From Hypsibius dujardini (Eukaryota > Tardigrada > Eutardigrada > Parachela > Hypsibiidae), in contig LRSR01001640.1 of the NCBI GenBank assembly GCA_001579985.1, forward strand, positions 1-30,238: a DNA stretch of 30,238 nucleotides. The letters run 5' to 3'. The stretch's first letter is position 1; every line of letters starts with the position of its first letter. Of this stretch, positions 1 through 11,800 are shown one piece after another. The position numbers and the translations under genes were made by a program. The notes beneath the pieces are model-generated. The model was not told the origin of the DNA. It did no database searches and saw only the letters and a program-made list of their open reading frames with translations.

Positions 1-53
1 AGCCCGTTAGGCATCTCTCTGCTGCAAAAGAGTTTTTCGTTCTCCAAGCGTAC

Positions 54-1446
54 CGGGGTAACGGCGTACTGAGCGGCCAAACAGGTTCGCTGCCAGAGCG
101 ACAGAACTGGGTCTCCCCCAAACCGTTGCAGTCCCACGTACACGATGGCGACCCACGGCAACGTGCAGACAGCACTCCACAGATAAGTCAGCAGCAGCAG
201 ATTGGCCATTTTCAGGCGCCGTAATGTGATGCGCCGATTTTGGTGATTGATCACAGTCTGGCCGACCATTTTACGCCGTTGGCATGTTTTCCACAAGATT
301 GCAAATGCCAAGACGCCGGTGATCCCGTAGGCAGCGTACTGCAAAAACGTCACTGCCTTGCCCAAGCTCCCCGCTGGGATGTACACGCACAATCCCATCG
401 CGTTGGAGGTCAGCTGGCCTGCCGTCCCTAATCGATTGAGAAACACAATGTTTGCTGCAAATTTCGTGCAAAAACTGCCACCGTTTGTCTAACTATTCTA
501 TAGCTAAAATGAATAATGGCGAAACTAAAATGCATAACAAAGCTAAACTAAAGCTTCATTTGCTAAGATATTTAAACTGTTTTTAGTGAACTAAAGATCC
601 TAACTAACAATTATGATTCCTAAACATTTAAGCGAGAGAAACTAAAACCAGAATTAAAATTAGCGAGCTGATTTCGACTAATTTTCGATTTTCAATGACT
701 TGGATATTCATCACTGAAGGATGTTTACATAAAAAAATTAGTTTGAAATGATTCTGAATTTGGCAGTTGAAGAATGCCCCAAGTAAGCTAAACAATTTAG
801 TAACTATCGTTTTAATCTGTTAAGCAAGTACTGTATTTTGTTGACTTTTCTTTTTACTTTCCAGGTCTATTAGTTGGGCGTCAGAAACGGGTATGCTCAT
901 TGAGGACTGTTTGAACCTACCAGGGATGATGAAAAACAATCCGAGTAAACTCAGCAGCCAGGAGAGGATCACCAATCCCGCGTTGGCCCATTTGGTAGTC
1001 CATGCCTTGTAGCAATGGGGATAGAAAAGGGCGACGAACCGATTGAGCGCCAGACCGGCGTCCGACCAGTTAATCACACTGACACACGTCACGTGAATTG
1101 CCTGCACACACCGACAGAGATGCGGGGGAAAGGTCACGTTTTGGGCGCGCATCTGCACGGTGATGACGTTGCCGGGCAGACACAGGCCGCACATTATCAA
1201 GTGGACCGCCATGAAGTGGAAAATGAGCATGTTGATTCCGCGTGTGCTGCCGCGTTTCGGCCGAGTGGCAATGAGAAGAACGAGGCAGCTGAATACTCCG
1301 GTCAAAGTGATGAAGGATGTGAGGACTGACCACGCCAACAGTTCCGACTGCTGTTGCAAGGTCAGATTTAACGACTGCACGTTGCGTTGTTGCTCGTTCG
1401 AATTTCGCAAATCTATCGTGAAATTAACGGTGGTGTTCATTTTCAA
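54..1446 (-). CDS. Orphan rhodopsin-like (class A) GPCR, 3' end missing
   Basis: Seven-helix plasma-membrane receptor, ligand unknown. Exon 1 (1446-921) gives an N-terminus with NxT/S sites at N4, N8 and N27, then TM1 (about 39-60), TM2 (71-95), TM3 (108-134) and TM4 (153-175). It ends at a GTAGGT donor in phase 1. Exon 2 (427-54) follows a GATTAG acceptor and restores the frame. It gives an ECL2 cysteine (C189), TM5 (about 201-222), a basic loop, TM6 with CTLP (C263-P266, the CWxP position) and the start of TM7 ending AVTP. The DRY box is NRF (135-137), followed by VALFYPHCY. I end exon 2 at a GTACGC donor because reading on makes a non-helical tail; the last exon should lie beyond the window edge. 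The two-exon join is well supported; the ligand class is not. Confidence 0.85.
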
Positions 1447-1454
1447 TAAAAAAA

Positions 1455-3110
1455 ATGAAGTGTCAAGGCACCCTTAAAGCCGTGTTGTCTTTATTAATGC
1501 TTTACCTATTCGAGATTAAAAAAGGGCTGTTTTCCTTTATTGCTCTGAATGTGAAAGATTTTACACCCACTTTGGAACGAATGTATGTCTTGTACTCTTG
1601 CACCACCCATGAAGACCTTCTCGGCTCGAAACCGGAACGGTTCGGCTCGGTTTGGCCGGGCAAACCGGTTTGAATATTATCGGCTATTTCACGACGGGAA
1701 ATTGGACCTGACCCGATTACTTTTTCCACAACACACGCCCCCTTTTTTTGGTTCAAGTTCACCCGACGCAAAGACGAGCGCATACATATGCACTGCGTAG
1801 ATGTGAACTAGTACTGCATTTTCGCGTTAGACAGGGACAGCGTACGAGCTGTGGAAGGTTTAATCGGCCACGCGGCGCTTGTGCTGTGTGTACGGTGCAC
1901 ACGGCCGTGCACACGTTCCATTCCAGTACGGCTGTCCCTGTCTAACGCGAAAATACAGTACCGACATTTGGAAAGGCCATGCATGTTATGCTACGCGTGT
2001 TTCCATTAAAAAATTGCGCAAGCAATTACGTAATTACTGTTCAAAGCGCGCGGGTCCGAGCAGAAAGTGAGCGAAAATATTCATAAAGGGAAGATGAAAA
2101 CACCTCTCTGATCGAATTTGAAATGACTTTTGTATGCTTACGAGGCGGCATACCTCCTTAGATGATCACACAGTCGGAGAGAGGCGTGAATGGACCTTTC
2201 ATTATGTGCTCCGTCATGCGCGGCAATTATTTGTTAGTCCATCAACGAAACCATCTCGAATCAATTTTTTAGTTTCCATTTTTAATTTCCCCTCTCAATT
2301 ATTTCCATCTCTTGCTTCTGGCTGACATTTTTTTTCACTATCCATGTGGCAGGTCAATGTTTACTGAGCTGATAAGCTTTGCTTCAAATAAAATGTTATT
2401 CATCATAACAGGAGAAATTTTTAGAACTATTCAAGTTATTCGCAATCTGAAAACTGATTCTTCCCTTTTGAAAATCTCACCGAAATCGACCATAGAACTA
2501 GTTTCAATCGCAATCCACTTGCAACTGCAAAATTGAGAATGTTTCAATTTTATGTGTTTAAATTCATTTCATCGGTAAAGGTGTAAGAACTTTTTGTGGC
2601 GGAATTTCGAAGTTGGAAAAACGGGACAATGAGATCCATTTCCTTCGATTTGTGCTGTAAAAATGGCGCTCTTTAGAAATGCACTAAGTACTTTGACTCA
2701 TTCCGATCCCCAATTCAATTCGAATCCATTGGCATCAACTAATAATTTTTTGGATTTTGTCGCGAGTAAAATATTGTTCTTTTCTTTTAGTTTCAAGGCG
2801 CATATTTTGTTCTGTTTATTTTTACGCTAAAGAAGCCTTCGGCATCTTGACATACTGTATATATAGTAATGTATTGTGTGGATACAGTTAGTTCTGGTCT
2901 TCGTCTCGTTATAATAAAGTTATTGTGAGGTTGACGTGTGTGGGCGCTACAATTTAAGGGGGCGGAGCTACGGTGACAGCGCGAAGCGCTCACTGTGCGA
3001 CACAATAACTGTGCTACACCGAAAAGCTTTGGAGAAAGGCTTCTAAAATTCCCACACTAAAGCAAAAGCAAAAGCAGTTGTACACAGACGCCACAGACTC
3101 CGAAATCCGG
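1455..3110. other. Gene-poor spacer
   Basis: Between the 5' end of the GPCR and the 3' end of the first 7TM gene. Apart from the palindromic element at 1811-1961, I see no exon with a recognisable domain. The 1620-1675 stretch is rich in ACCGG/CCGGT words but forms no clean repeat. A TTTATT at about 2815 could be a distant minus-strand poly(A) signal for the 7TM gene. Confidence 0.5.
1811..1961. mobile_element. Small foldback element (MITE-like)
   Basis: The 31-bp ends (1811-1841 and 1931-1961) are inverted repeats with one mismatch, beginning GTACTG and containing TTCGCGTTAGACAGGGACAG. The GC-rich centre has its own palindrome (ACGGCCGT flanked by GTGCAC/GCAC, about 1895-1912). The whole 151-bp unit could fold into one long hairpin. 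No clear target-site duplication is visible and there is no coding capacity. Confidence 0.7.
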
Positions 3111-6100
3111 TTAAAAAATGTCGGATTCTATTGTGGAATTCGCTTGGAGGGGAATACAGTCTGAAACGGCAGTTCCCATAGTGATGGGCTTGAACAGCAC
3201 CGCGTCCAAACTCCGGTTGTACTGATCCATCATGAAGCAGATAAATGTGAACAGCAATCCAAGTGCCTAAAAAAGGATGTCCACAATGAGCGATAGTTTT
3301 TTTTAGTTTTCTTATTCGTTGCCTTCTTTCTATTTTTTAGTTTCAAAGTTCTGATTCCGAGACGATCAATTTCCTCATTCACCATTTCGTCCTCAAATGT
3401 GTATACATACATTAAAAATCGTTGCGGTTGTAACGTAACCAAAGCCCGGAACGATCGGAACAGCTCTCCTCGTACCGAAACAACTGGATTTGAAGAGCGA
3501 CACCAACCGTAACACGTCATAGGAACCGTCACGAGTTGTACGCTCAAAAGCTGATGCTACTATCCCATCAGCCGGTCGATGAGGTCTAACACGGGACAGT
3601 GAAGACTCCAGTCTGTTGACATCTACCAGAGTTTTGGAATCCTAAAAATATGGAGTATGTACCTTGTATGCACTTTTATAACGTATAATCGAATAAACTT
3701 CATAAATTTAGTTACAAAGATATGTATGATGGATGTGTTGGGGCTCGCGCCGGGCGACCCAACGTGAGCTTAAGGGTCGATAGAAAGTGAAAGTTTACTG
3801 GCAGTTAAGATTAAAACTTAAGTAAAAACTTCCCGCACTGCAACTCAAGCAGGACATTTTATGGTCTGTTGAGAAAATATCCATTATGTAAGCTGAAGAA
3901 TAACCATAAAATGTTCGAACATGCGTTATATAATAGTTATGTAAAACAGCTATATGTTATGAGTCATCAAATATCATATAAGATAACGGTAAATGGTACG
4001 CGTAGATAATAGCTTTTCGATCGTGGGAATCGTTCATAAACAGATTTTCCTGAACAAAGAAATACGACGAAATATTAAAAGTTTAACCGATTGGCATAAT
4101 TTTTACATCAAAAGGCAGAGCCATATCTTAAATTCGGGAAGCTGCGCTGACATTTCGAAACGTGTGGGGGTGTGGGGGTGTGGGGGGTTGATTTGCAGGG
4201 CCCCCTGTGATTTCAACACATTTTCAAAAACATCAATTTTTGTTTGAATTTGAAGTTTATCGAGATTCAATATAAATTCGCTATTCATGAATACAAATGG
4301 GAAGTTAAAAAGCAAGAACGGTTCACATTAGATGAAAACTGTGGTTTTTTAACAAGTTGTGAAATTTGGGGGGGAGGCGGGGGCTGGAAATCAGACCCCC
4401 ACATTATCACAAGCTCCAAATGATCAGGGAGGGATAAGAGGCCAAATTTCGGGTTCATTCCTGAAAAAAATGCTGTGTGCCCCTTTGCCCGATCTCATGG
4501 CCCTCGAATGAGGGTTCCTGGTTCCGACCTTAAGGACCCAAAAACAAACCTCTGAGTGTAGGTGTACATGTATTGTGCGATCAGTACCTGTTCCGTCAGG
4601 GAAATGAGGCCCATGCTGACGCTCATCAAGCTGACTGTGTATAACAAGATCTGCGCAACGTTTCGGAATCCCGCTGTGTAGTCCTCAACAAATAAGAAGT
4701 CCGCGCACGTGGCGCTAAGGCATAAGATATCGGTGGTTAAGCTAAGCCACAAAAGCGTCCCCATTTCTGCGCGTTGTATTGCTGCCAATTTCAAAGCATC
4801 CTCCCGCGCGTCCCATGCTTGCATGAGCACGTTTTCGCTGACAGTTGGGTAATTGTAGTTGGTAACGTCTAAAATCGTCTGACAATCACTGGCGAGGCCC
4901 ATGCTAAACTTGTACAGCAACAGCGAAAGGTATCCCGAGCAGAGGAGACGAATGGCCTCGGAGGTGTTTCGCATGAAGAAGTTGATAACTTGAGTCTGAA
5001 TAAATGTTAGCCAGATTAACTCAAAACATTCCTCTTAGCACTTAAAAGTAGATACTAAATATTAAAATTAGTTTTGGATTTACGTTAACCTAAAGGGTTT
5101 GCTGCTCTGGTTATTTGAAATTCTGAATAAACAATGCAATATAAGAGGTATTTAACAACGGGAGTAATATTGTAATGAGATAACTCAATCTTTATTTGTT
5201 TTTTTTTTAATTTTAACACAAGATACTGTTTCAGACAAGACAAGACTATAGCTTGCATCCAGTTGAGTTTCGGATTCGTAGAATCCAACAAAGCCACCTT
5301 TAATTTTTGCTTAAATTTAGTCTGCTGTAAACAATCGGCTGCTTTATTTTTAAATGAATTAGCTTCCGATTTGACTTGACTTAAAAAGGTTCACGTCTAG
5401 ATTATTTCAATGAAGGGGTCACTGTGTTCAATATCGAAATCGCTTTTGCAAAGTAAGTTCATCCTTAAGTAATTCAAATTTCACCGAAAGTCTGATGTCT
5501 CATTTTAGGGCCAGCAAATCCTTAGTCAATTCAGGGAGGAGAGAGCGTTATTCTCACAATCTCACACAACCGAATGCTACGCTTAAAACTAAAAACTTTT
5601 TCAGTTAAAAAAAGTTTTGCGCACAAACATTTTCGCCAAAAGCCAAGGCAACTTTTTGCCATAGAATAACTGAATCGACTCTTATTTCTTTATTGCATAA
5701 ACAGGTTGTGTAAATTGTAAAAAGTTGCTTCAACTTTGGGCGAAAAATGTTTTGTGCATAAATTTTGGTAAATAAAAAAATCTCCCTGAGTTTGAAAGCA
5801 TAGCAGAAGGATTTGTGAAGCTGTTAGCATAGCCCTCCCCTTAACTTAAATTGTATTTTTAGAAATTATAAAAAGTGCTGTTCAGGTTATTTTCATAATT
5901 TTATGTTATTTCATAAATTATTTTCATAATACACCCAATTATTTTAAGCTTTTATTCGACGGTAACTTCATTTTTATTTAGTCTAAATTTACTCCAAAAA
6001 ACGTTGATTTAAACCGCACTGACCTGCAGCCAATTCAGTTTCGGCCAGGGGAAATCCGACGAGCCCCACTCTCCCGGCGAGGACTGAGTTTCAACTATAC

Positions 6101-6575
6101 GCACTACCCGGTTCCAGATCATTAGAATACAATATGTCGCAAATGTCACGAAAATGGTCCCACTGATCCGATTCACCTTCCGCACGTTGCGCGTTTTGTC
6201 CCGAAGCAACAAAGATGAGCATGCAAAGCTCGGGCGTGCTTTTTGTGTGAGCTCGGCAAGTCGCGATGATTTGGAAAAGAAGACCATCAAAACAGTCGTC
6301 GTCGTGATGGTTTTCAGCGGATACTGCGCCAGACGAATGCTCTCTGCGATGTTGTAGATACCGCTGTAGGGCGTGGTCTTAGTGGTCACAACAGCGTAAA
6401 CCGTGTTCTCCACCTCATACACACAGCTGAGTGCGCTGACGAGGATGACAATGACACCGCGAATACGACGGCTACAATGGCTTCCATGTTGGTCGTGAAG
6501 AAGCCCCAAGACCTGGAGAAATCCTTCCAAGAGATTGTCAAGCCGCAAGCTGAATAGTCGACTTTCGTATAGCAT
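3111..6575 (-). CDS. Seven-transmembrane protein C, candidate Gr-like chemoreceptor
   Basis: Predicted 448-residue membrane protein from four exons: 6575-6024, 4995-4588, 3641-3411 and 3266-3111. All junctions are phase 0 with good signals (GTCAGT, GTACTG and GTATGT donors; TTCAG, TTTAG and TTTAG acceptors). Helices are expected near 40-62, 82-101, 137-160, 196-214, 260-285, 296-317 and 388-413. Family motifs are LAQYPLKTITT (82-92), RNTSEAIRLLCSGYL (193-207), CFGTRRAVP (374-382) and the TM7 signature TFICFMMDQY (404-413). The start is the first Met after an in-frame TGA two codons upstream. Exon 3 and the terminal exon contain no long Met-initiated ORF and were found by comparison with the two paralogues. 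The distal loop and final helix resemble the C-terminal layout of insect Gr proteins, but that assignment is inference. Confidence 0.85.
5619..5761. repeat. Imperfect foldback repeat inside intron 1 of gene C
   Basis: The left arm (5619-5657: GCACAAACATTTTCGCC then CCAAGGCAACTTTTT) is matched imperfectly in reverse by the right arm (5718-5761: AAAAAGTTGCTTCAACTTTG then GGGCGAAAAATGTTTTGTGC). A spacer of about 60 bp separates them. It resembles an old MITE; the outer ends are not sharply defined. Confidence 0.5.
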
Positions 6576-6783
6576 TTTTCAGGAGAATCCTGAACAAAAG
6601 TGCATGCTTTATTTCTGACACCAATTTTCAAGGCTTAAATAAGGTTTTTGTTGGTAACCCTGACGCATCAGTTTAGTTCCGGTGGGACTCCCTATTGGGC
6701 TTCCCTCCTGACGGGTGGTGCAAATCTTGCTCTCAAATCACAAGGTCAGCATTGTTTCGAAGAAGGATGAGCAAGGCTCCCAG

Positions 6784-7483
6784 CAATGTTGGGTGAGTAT
6801 CGCTTCAAAATGCTGTGAGTTGAGTTGAGTTGAGTTGAGTTGAGTTGAGTTGAGTTGAGTACCGGGATTTACTCAAGTATTCCTGAGTATTATTAGCTCG
6901 AGTAAAGTTGTTTACCAGTATTTTCTTTTTCACAACAATATGTCAAACTAAACGTCTAATAATGTTTTAAGTTTGACTAAAGGCTCCTAATGAATTTAAA
7001 AAATAAGTTTGCGTTCTGGAAAACAATGGTTGGGATACAAAAAAATTGAAACTTACTGATGTATCAATCAATCAAGCCCGGGCCCATACCACAAAGTGGG
7101 AAGTCTTTTCTGCTTTATTTTTTTCTGAAACCGCAGATGTGATTTCCAGCTTGAGACCCAATATAAAAGCATAATATATGGAGAGGTATTTGTGAAAAAA
7201 ACCCACACCGATTGGGAGTGAAAATCTTCGTTCTTGCCCAAGTTAGTATTCTCTGTTCTAATGGAATTACAATGGAATTAAATTGAATTTACATGCACCT
7301 ATATGAAAGACACGGCAAAAATCAAAAATGGCCAATCCGAATGCTCAAGAAACCGTCCTATCCAATCACTGTTAAGTTGAGCTCCCCGCTTTGATTACTC
7401 GAGTCTGAGTTGAGTAGGAGGAAACTCTCTCTCAAGCGCCAGTTAACTCGAGTACCAGTATTTACTTGAGTGGCCCAACAGCA
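6784..7483. mobile_element. hAT-like non-autonomous DNA transposon
   Basis: The left end reads CAATGTTGGG. The right end reads CCCAACAGCA, a near inverted copy. The flanking octamers GCTCCCAG (6776-6783) and GTTCCCAG (7484-7491) match at 7 of 8 bases, as expected for the 8-bp target duplication of hAT elements. Subterminal ACTCAAGTA/ACTTGAGT words are also inverted. No transposase is encoded. A (TTGAG)n tract of about nine units lies near the left end. Confidence 0.5.
6815..6860. repeat. (GAGTT)n pentanucleotide microsatellite
   Basis: About nine uninterrupted GAGTT units, lying inside the left part of the hAT-like element. The same GAGTT/ACTCG words recur near that element's right end (about 7400-7470), so the tract probably expanded from an internal motif. 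Confidence 0.9.
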
Positions 7484-7785
7484 GTTCCCAGATCATATTG
7501 GCCGTGTTTATGAAAAAGGGCGTTCGGGTTCGACTTTGATCTGTGGATGTTTGAATGGTTCGAAAAATGCACACGATGTGTCATCAGTTTTGCGATGAGT
7601 TTTAGAACAACGACATTGAAGAGTCACAATGTCTGTATCGACTCGGCATACGGTCATAATTGGCATAACGGGCATAAGTTTGCCCAAAATGCAATGCCAG
7701 ATTGCCAATAACGTACAATGCTATAGAGTTTGGGGGTGATCAGTCTGACGTACAATAAATTGTAGCCGGGCACCGCTTGTATAAT

Positions 7786-7865
7786 CGATATGACCGGCAT
7801 AACCGGCATAACCAGCATAACCAGCATAACCAGCATAGCATGCGTAGCCTGCATAATCGGCATGA
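7786..7865. repeat. Nine-bp minisatellite (ATAACCRGC)
   Basis: Tandem copies of GCATAACCG/GCATAACCA run from about 7790 to 7840 and degrade on both sides. Isolated related words (GGCATAACGGGCATAAG at about 7662, CCGGCATAACAAG at about 8313) suggest a formerly longer tract. The open frame across it is a by-product of the repeat. Confidence 0.75.
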
Positions 7866-10059
7866 GGAAACATCCGTTATGACGTCAGTAATTTTTCTTC
7901 GGCGGCCCAACACCCTTTTCCCTGACGTCCGAGTTTTTTTAACACCCTTAAATCTTCAGTTTCTGACGTAAGAAACCAAAGACCCTTCCATTACAGAAAA
8001 AAAAACTGAAACGTACCTTTATCCCTCTAAATCGGGGTTGTCCTCCACCAGGTCGCTAACAGAGCCAGCCCGTCAAATTTGAAGTTATAGGGATGTCCTC
8101 AGGCGACGCTGATACGTGAGCACTGACCTCGTCATCATCGCTCATGTCTTCGAAGTCTTTCTCCTGGTCTTTCTAAGCCTAATGGGTTCCCCAAAGCCGA
8201 CGTCAGGACACCGGCCTACGCCCCATACCGTACAGTCAGAGCTGGTCAGGTATTTTTTGTTTCCCTCCCCACCTCCTTATCGATACTGAGGTCATTAACA
8301 GATTTTCCCTAACCGGCATAACAAGCGTGCCCGGAAAAATTGGTATAATTGGCATACAATCAACGACGAGACTGAGTACACTGGAGCAATCACTCAATAC
8401 TTCTTGCGAAAACCGTCAGCAGCAATCACCGCAATTACCCGTCCGGTATGCTCTCGTCCAAACCTTCGCAAACTTCAGTGTGCAATTCTTGATCCACAAA
8501 GCTTTTACAGCAAAAAATAGTCCTCCATGTTGTCAATTGCGAGGGTTGAGATGTCCTTTTTAATTAAGCCCTAGATATTTTCAATGGGAAAGTGACAGAA
8601 GATAGACACTTCGATACCCGTATTAAAAAACCTCCAATGGGCGAGCCAACAAACATAATTGACTCCACTAGCGAATAAATTAAGTATTCAGACATTGTAA
8701 GTTTAACTATACGGTGCAGAGATATGGGAAGCTGGAATATTTGGTAAATACACCGACGTAAATATATTTCTTTTGCTCTCACCACATATCTGTTAAACTC
8801 GTGAGCTTTACTCTGCTAATCCACATATTTGGTTAAAAAAGTTAAAAAGCCGCTATGCGAACCCATAAGCGAAAATAATAATAGAAATCATCGAAATAAT
8901 GTTAACATATAGACGCAGAAACGGTCCACGGAAACACTTGATTTTTCCCCCGCTTATTCATTCGGTTAATACTATTACTCCGCTCGCTTCACCCGGCTAC
9001 TCCGCTCACGCAACTCCTCATATTTACTCACTTTATGCAGATTATAACACTAACGCTTTTTATGCCGTTTATTTCGTTTATGGCATCTATGCCGGCTTTA
9101 TCCAGTGCATGTTATTTTATGCCATATGCCTATGCTATCCATGACCACTGGAAATTTTAAAATGCAGTTTTTCTAATTCTCGCCACGCCTCAAACATTGC
9201 TGAACGCACAATCACACATTGAAACGCTAACGGGAGAAGTCAGAAGCGATTGACTCAACTAACGCCCAGTGACGAGATTTCACCTCTGAATTTTTACGTA
9301 AAGATAGTTTGTGCGAATCCAAAAAACTCATTTGGTTCTGAAAGTTGATGTATTGCTTGAAATTCAGAAATTATGGTTGGGCCATTTTCTGCCTGATTAA
9401 AGTTGTGCTGAAATTGCAAACTTGACCGCTTCTCACCTTTTGTTGTGGAAAGAACTCCGCGGTCTGTGAGACGGCCAACATTTTTAAAAACGTTTGGTTC
9501 TTTCCATAACCAAGTTGACAATCAGTTGAGCGTCTCGAACAATATCTTCATGAATCGGATCGCTTACTATCACGTGGCTATTGTTCAAAGAAGGTCTCGG
9601 ATTTGTAATAAAAACAATGATAAACTGACAACAACTTTAGAATCATCTTGATTGATTGATAAATCGTATGACCGAATCTGGTGTGGACCACAGCAAGAAA
9701 CGTTTCCGTTGGCAATTTTGTTTGTCTCATAGTGCGCTGTGGCCAACCCAAAAAGGACAAATTTTTCAACGTTTCCCAAAAATTTAAAATTATCTGTTTT
9801 TTATTTTATTTTGAACTGCATGTACGCAAGGAACACTACTTTAGGCACTCAAATCGAGTGCGATCTGGTACTGCGAATTATGAATTCAGCGCTGAAAATC
9901 AGATGAAATGAATTGTTTTATGTTTCTAAGCTTTCACGTTCTGCCGAAAGTGAGTCTTGACACCAGCACCGGCGGCGATGTAGGCCAATTGTTTACCGGC
10001 TCAAAAATCAATCACCTCAACAAGAAATCGTCCTGGATAATAAAAGATGAAGTAGAGCT

Positions 10060-11800
10060 TTATCCTTTCCTCTGCTTTTTCCAGCCTGGGCACTGGAGGT
10101 TGCACGGGCACGGACCGTGGCAGCGGACGGCAGCACCTGCAGACAGAGAATACCTTGCAAAACGGGCATTTAAAGAAAATATCTGGGCCTACATGAAAAC
10201 TACCACACACACACACAAAAAAACAAAAAAACAAAAACGGAAAAACTACGAACATCCAATTTAACGAAAAAGTGAAATCACAGAAAAAATAGAAATTACA
10301 AAAATTAAATACGAAAACTGATATTACTAAATACGAAAAAGCATAGAAGTTAAAACGTGTGTTTTATTGCACTTATATGTTCATATGTGCGAGTATGTTT
10401 GCTTTCTGTAAGATTAGGGAAGGGCACTGCTCTGCCTATGCCTTCCCTTTCGTTGTTTTACACATTCTGCTCCCGCACGCTGAGGCTCAACTTCACCCCG
10501 AATCGGCTAAAACAAGTGGGCAAACAAAGGAAAACCGATGGGAAAAACGCACAATGTTTTGGGGAAGACACGCTTATCGAACGATAAAAAAAACTGTCAA
10601 CACAATTTTATTTCGAATACCCAGAAGAAGATTAATTTTTTCATTTTGAAGTGTTTAGTTTTCCATGTTTTCACTTTTCGTTAAATTGGATTTTTGTACT
10701 TTCTTGTTTTTGGTTTTTCGGGTTTTCGGATTTTTTCTTAGTTTTCATGTACGCCCGTATCTCTTGTATTTGTACACTTACTGGGATTGTCCAGCAGGAA
10801 CTGCTGCATTGCGCCCATACTAGTCGAGTTACGAGTCACTCCCGAGGTCAGACAGCATAGAACCGGCTTTTGGTTCGGCTTAGGGCACGGACGAAGGCCG
10901 AGGCCTAAAATAAAATGCGTCATGTGCATCATTTTTTTAGTAATTTTTTCCTTTATTAAGGTTTTGTTTAAAACTAAATTTTTATTTTTGTTAATAATAA
11001 TAATAAATTGTCGATAATAATAGTACAATTTTAATAATAATGACACTTTGATATTGATTAAATGTTAATTTATTGTTTAAAAGATTTTTCCTGTAAATGA
11101 ATATTCTTATTAACTGTTTTTTCGGCATCCGATCAGTCCAGGCGCAACTTACTTTGATCAAAGAACTGTGCATTGACAAAGTCGCACATTGTGTTGTAGA
11201 CAATCCCGTTGCTGCCACAAAGCGGCTTCACTGGCTTTTGTGGAGCAAAAGGATTGATTGGAATCGCGGGAGAAGTAAATGGAACGCCATTTGGTCCGTT
11301 GATTTGACCGTTGGCGGAAGGGAAGCCAGGGATCGGATTTGCCGGGCTAGGACAGACACAATTGGGCGGACTCGGCTGCACTGCTCCAACTTGTTGTGCC
11401 GTAGCTATTCCTGTCGTTTTCCAAGAACAAAAATAATTGGTACGAGTGCAAGCGCGCGCAGCACGAGTTTCATATAATATTCGTAGTCGTTCCATGTCGA
11501 TTGCGTAATAACTGAAACATGTTTCTGAATCGACTGAACGAGCGATGGTCGGACAAACACTGTACATGTTGTTGGATCCCCCTAACCTTCTAAAAGTGCG
11601 GGGGCACTTTTGCATTTACCATCGGTAAAAGCAAAGTTTTGTAATTTTATTTTGTGCGAAATTAAATCCATTACCACACTCATTCTGCGCATAAGATTCT
11701 TTATTAAAATTAAGATTACGATAGAATTAAAAATGAAATTGAGTTTCTTACCTAAGCATAGCAAGCCTAGAAAGGCCGTGAACACAAGACCAACAGTCAT
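10060..11800 (-). CDS. Secreted Kazal-type serine protease inhibitor
   Basis: Predicted 127-residue extracellular protein from three exons. Exon 1 (11800-11752) encodes the signal-peptide core (MTVGLVFTAFLGLLCLG) and ends at GTAAGA, phase 1. Exon 2 (11410-11153) follows ACGACAG, completes the signal peptide (likely cut near ATA-QQ) and ends at GTAAGT. Exon 3 (10136-10060) follows a CTGCAG acceptor. Mature cysteines fall at 34, 36, 81, 92, 108, 112, 114 and 118. CGSNGIVYNTMC (81-92) keeps the Kazal C-x10-C spacing and central Tyr, and VRCHGPC (106-112) resembles the closing strand of follistatin-like Kazal domains. Oddly, about 44 Pro/Gly/Asn-rich residues separate Cys36 from Cys81 where a short reactive loop is normal. 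Kazal membership is secure; protease inhibition is inferred. Confidence 0.87.

Larger units (their letters stand above)
6576..10059. other. Repeat-rich intergenic region
   Basis: About 3.5 kb upstream of gene C and downstream of the Kazal gene. It contains the hAT-like element (6784-7483) and the GGCATAACC minisatellite (about 7786-7865). From 7870 to 9950 I find no exon with splice signals and a recognisable domain; the open frames are short and featureless. Confidence 0.5.

Noticed and set aside
3230-3547. Minus-strand frame of 105 codons with a Lys-rich tail
   Set aside because: It runs in the wrong frame across exon 3 of gene C and into the intron. The paralogue-supported frame is the other one.
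6386-6631. Alternative start region for gene C in another frame
   Set aside because: It does not align with the N-termini of B or D, while the frame starting at 6575 does.
8899-9144. 81-codon Tyr/Ala-rich plus-strand frame
   Set aside because: Low-complexity composition with scattered TATGCC-like words; no domain, splice signals or homologue in the window.
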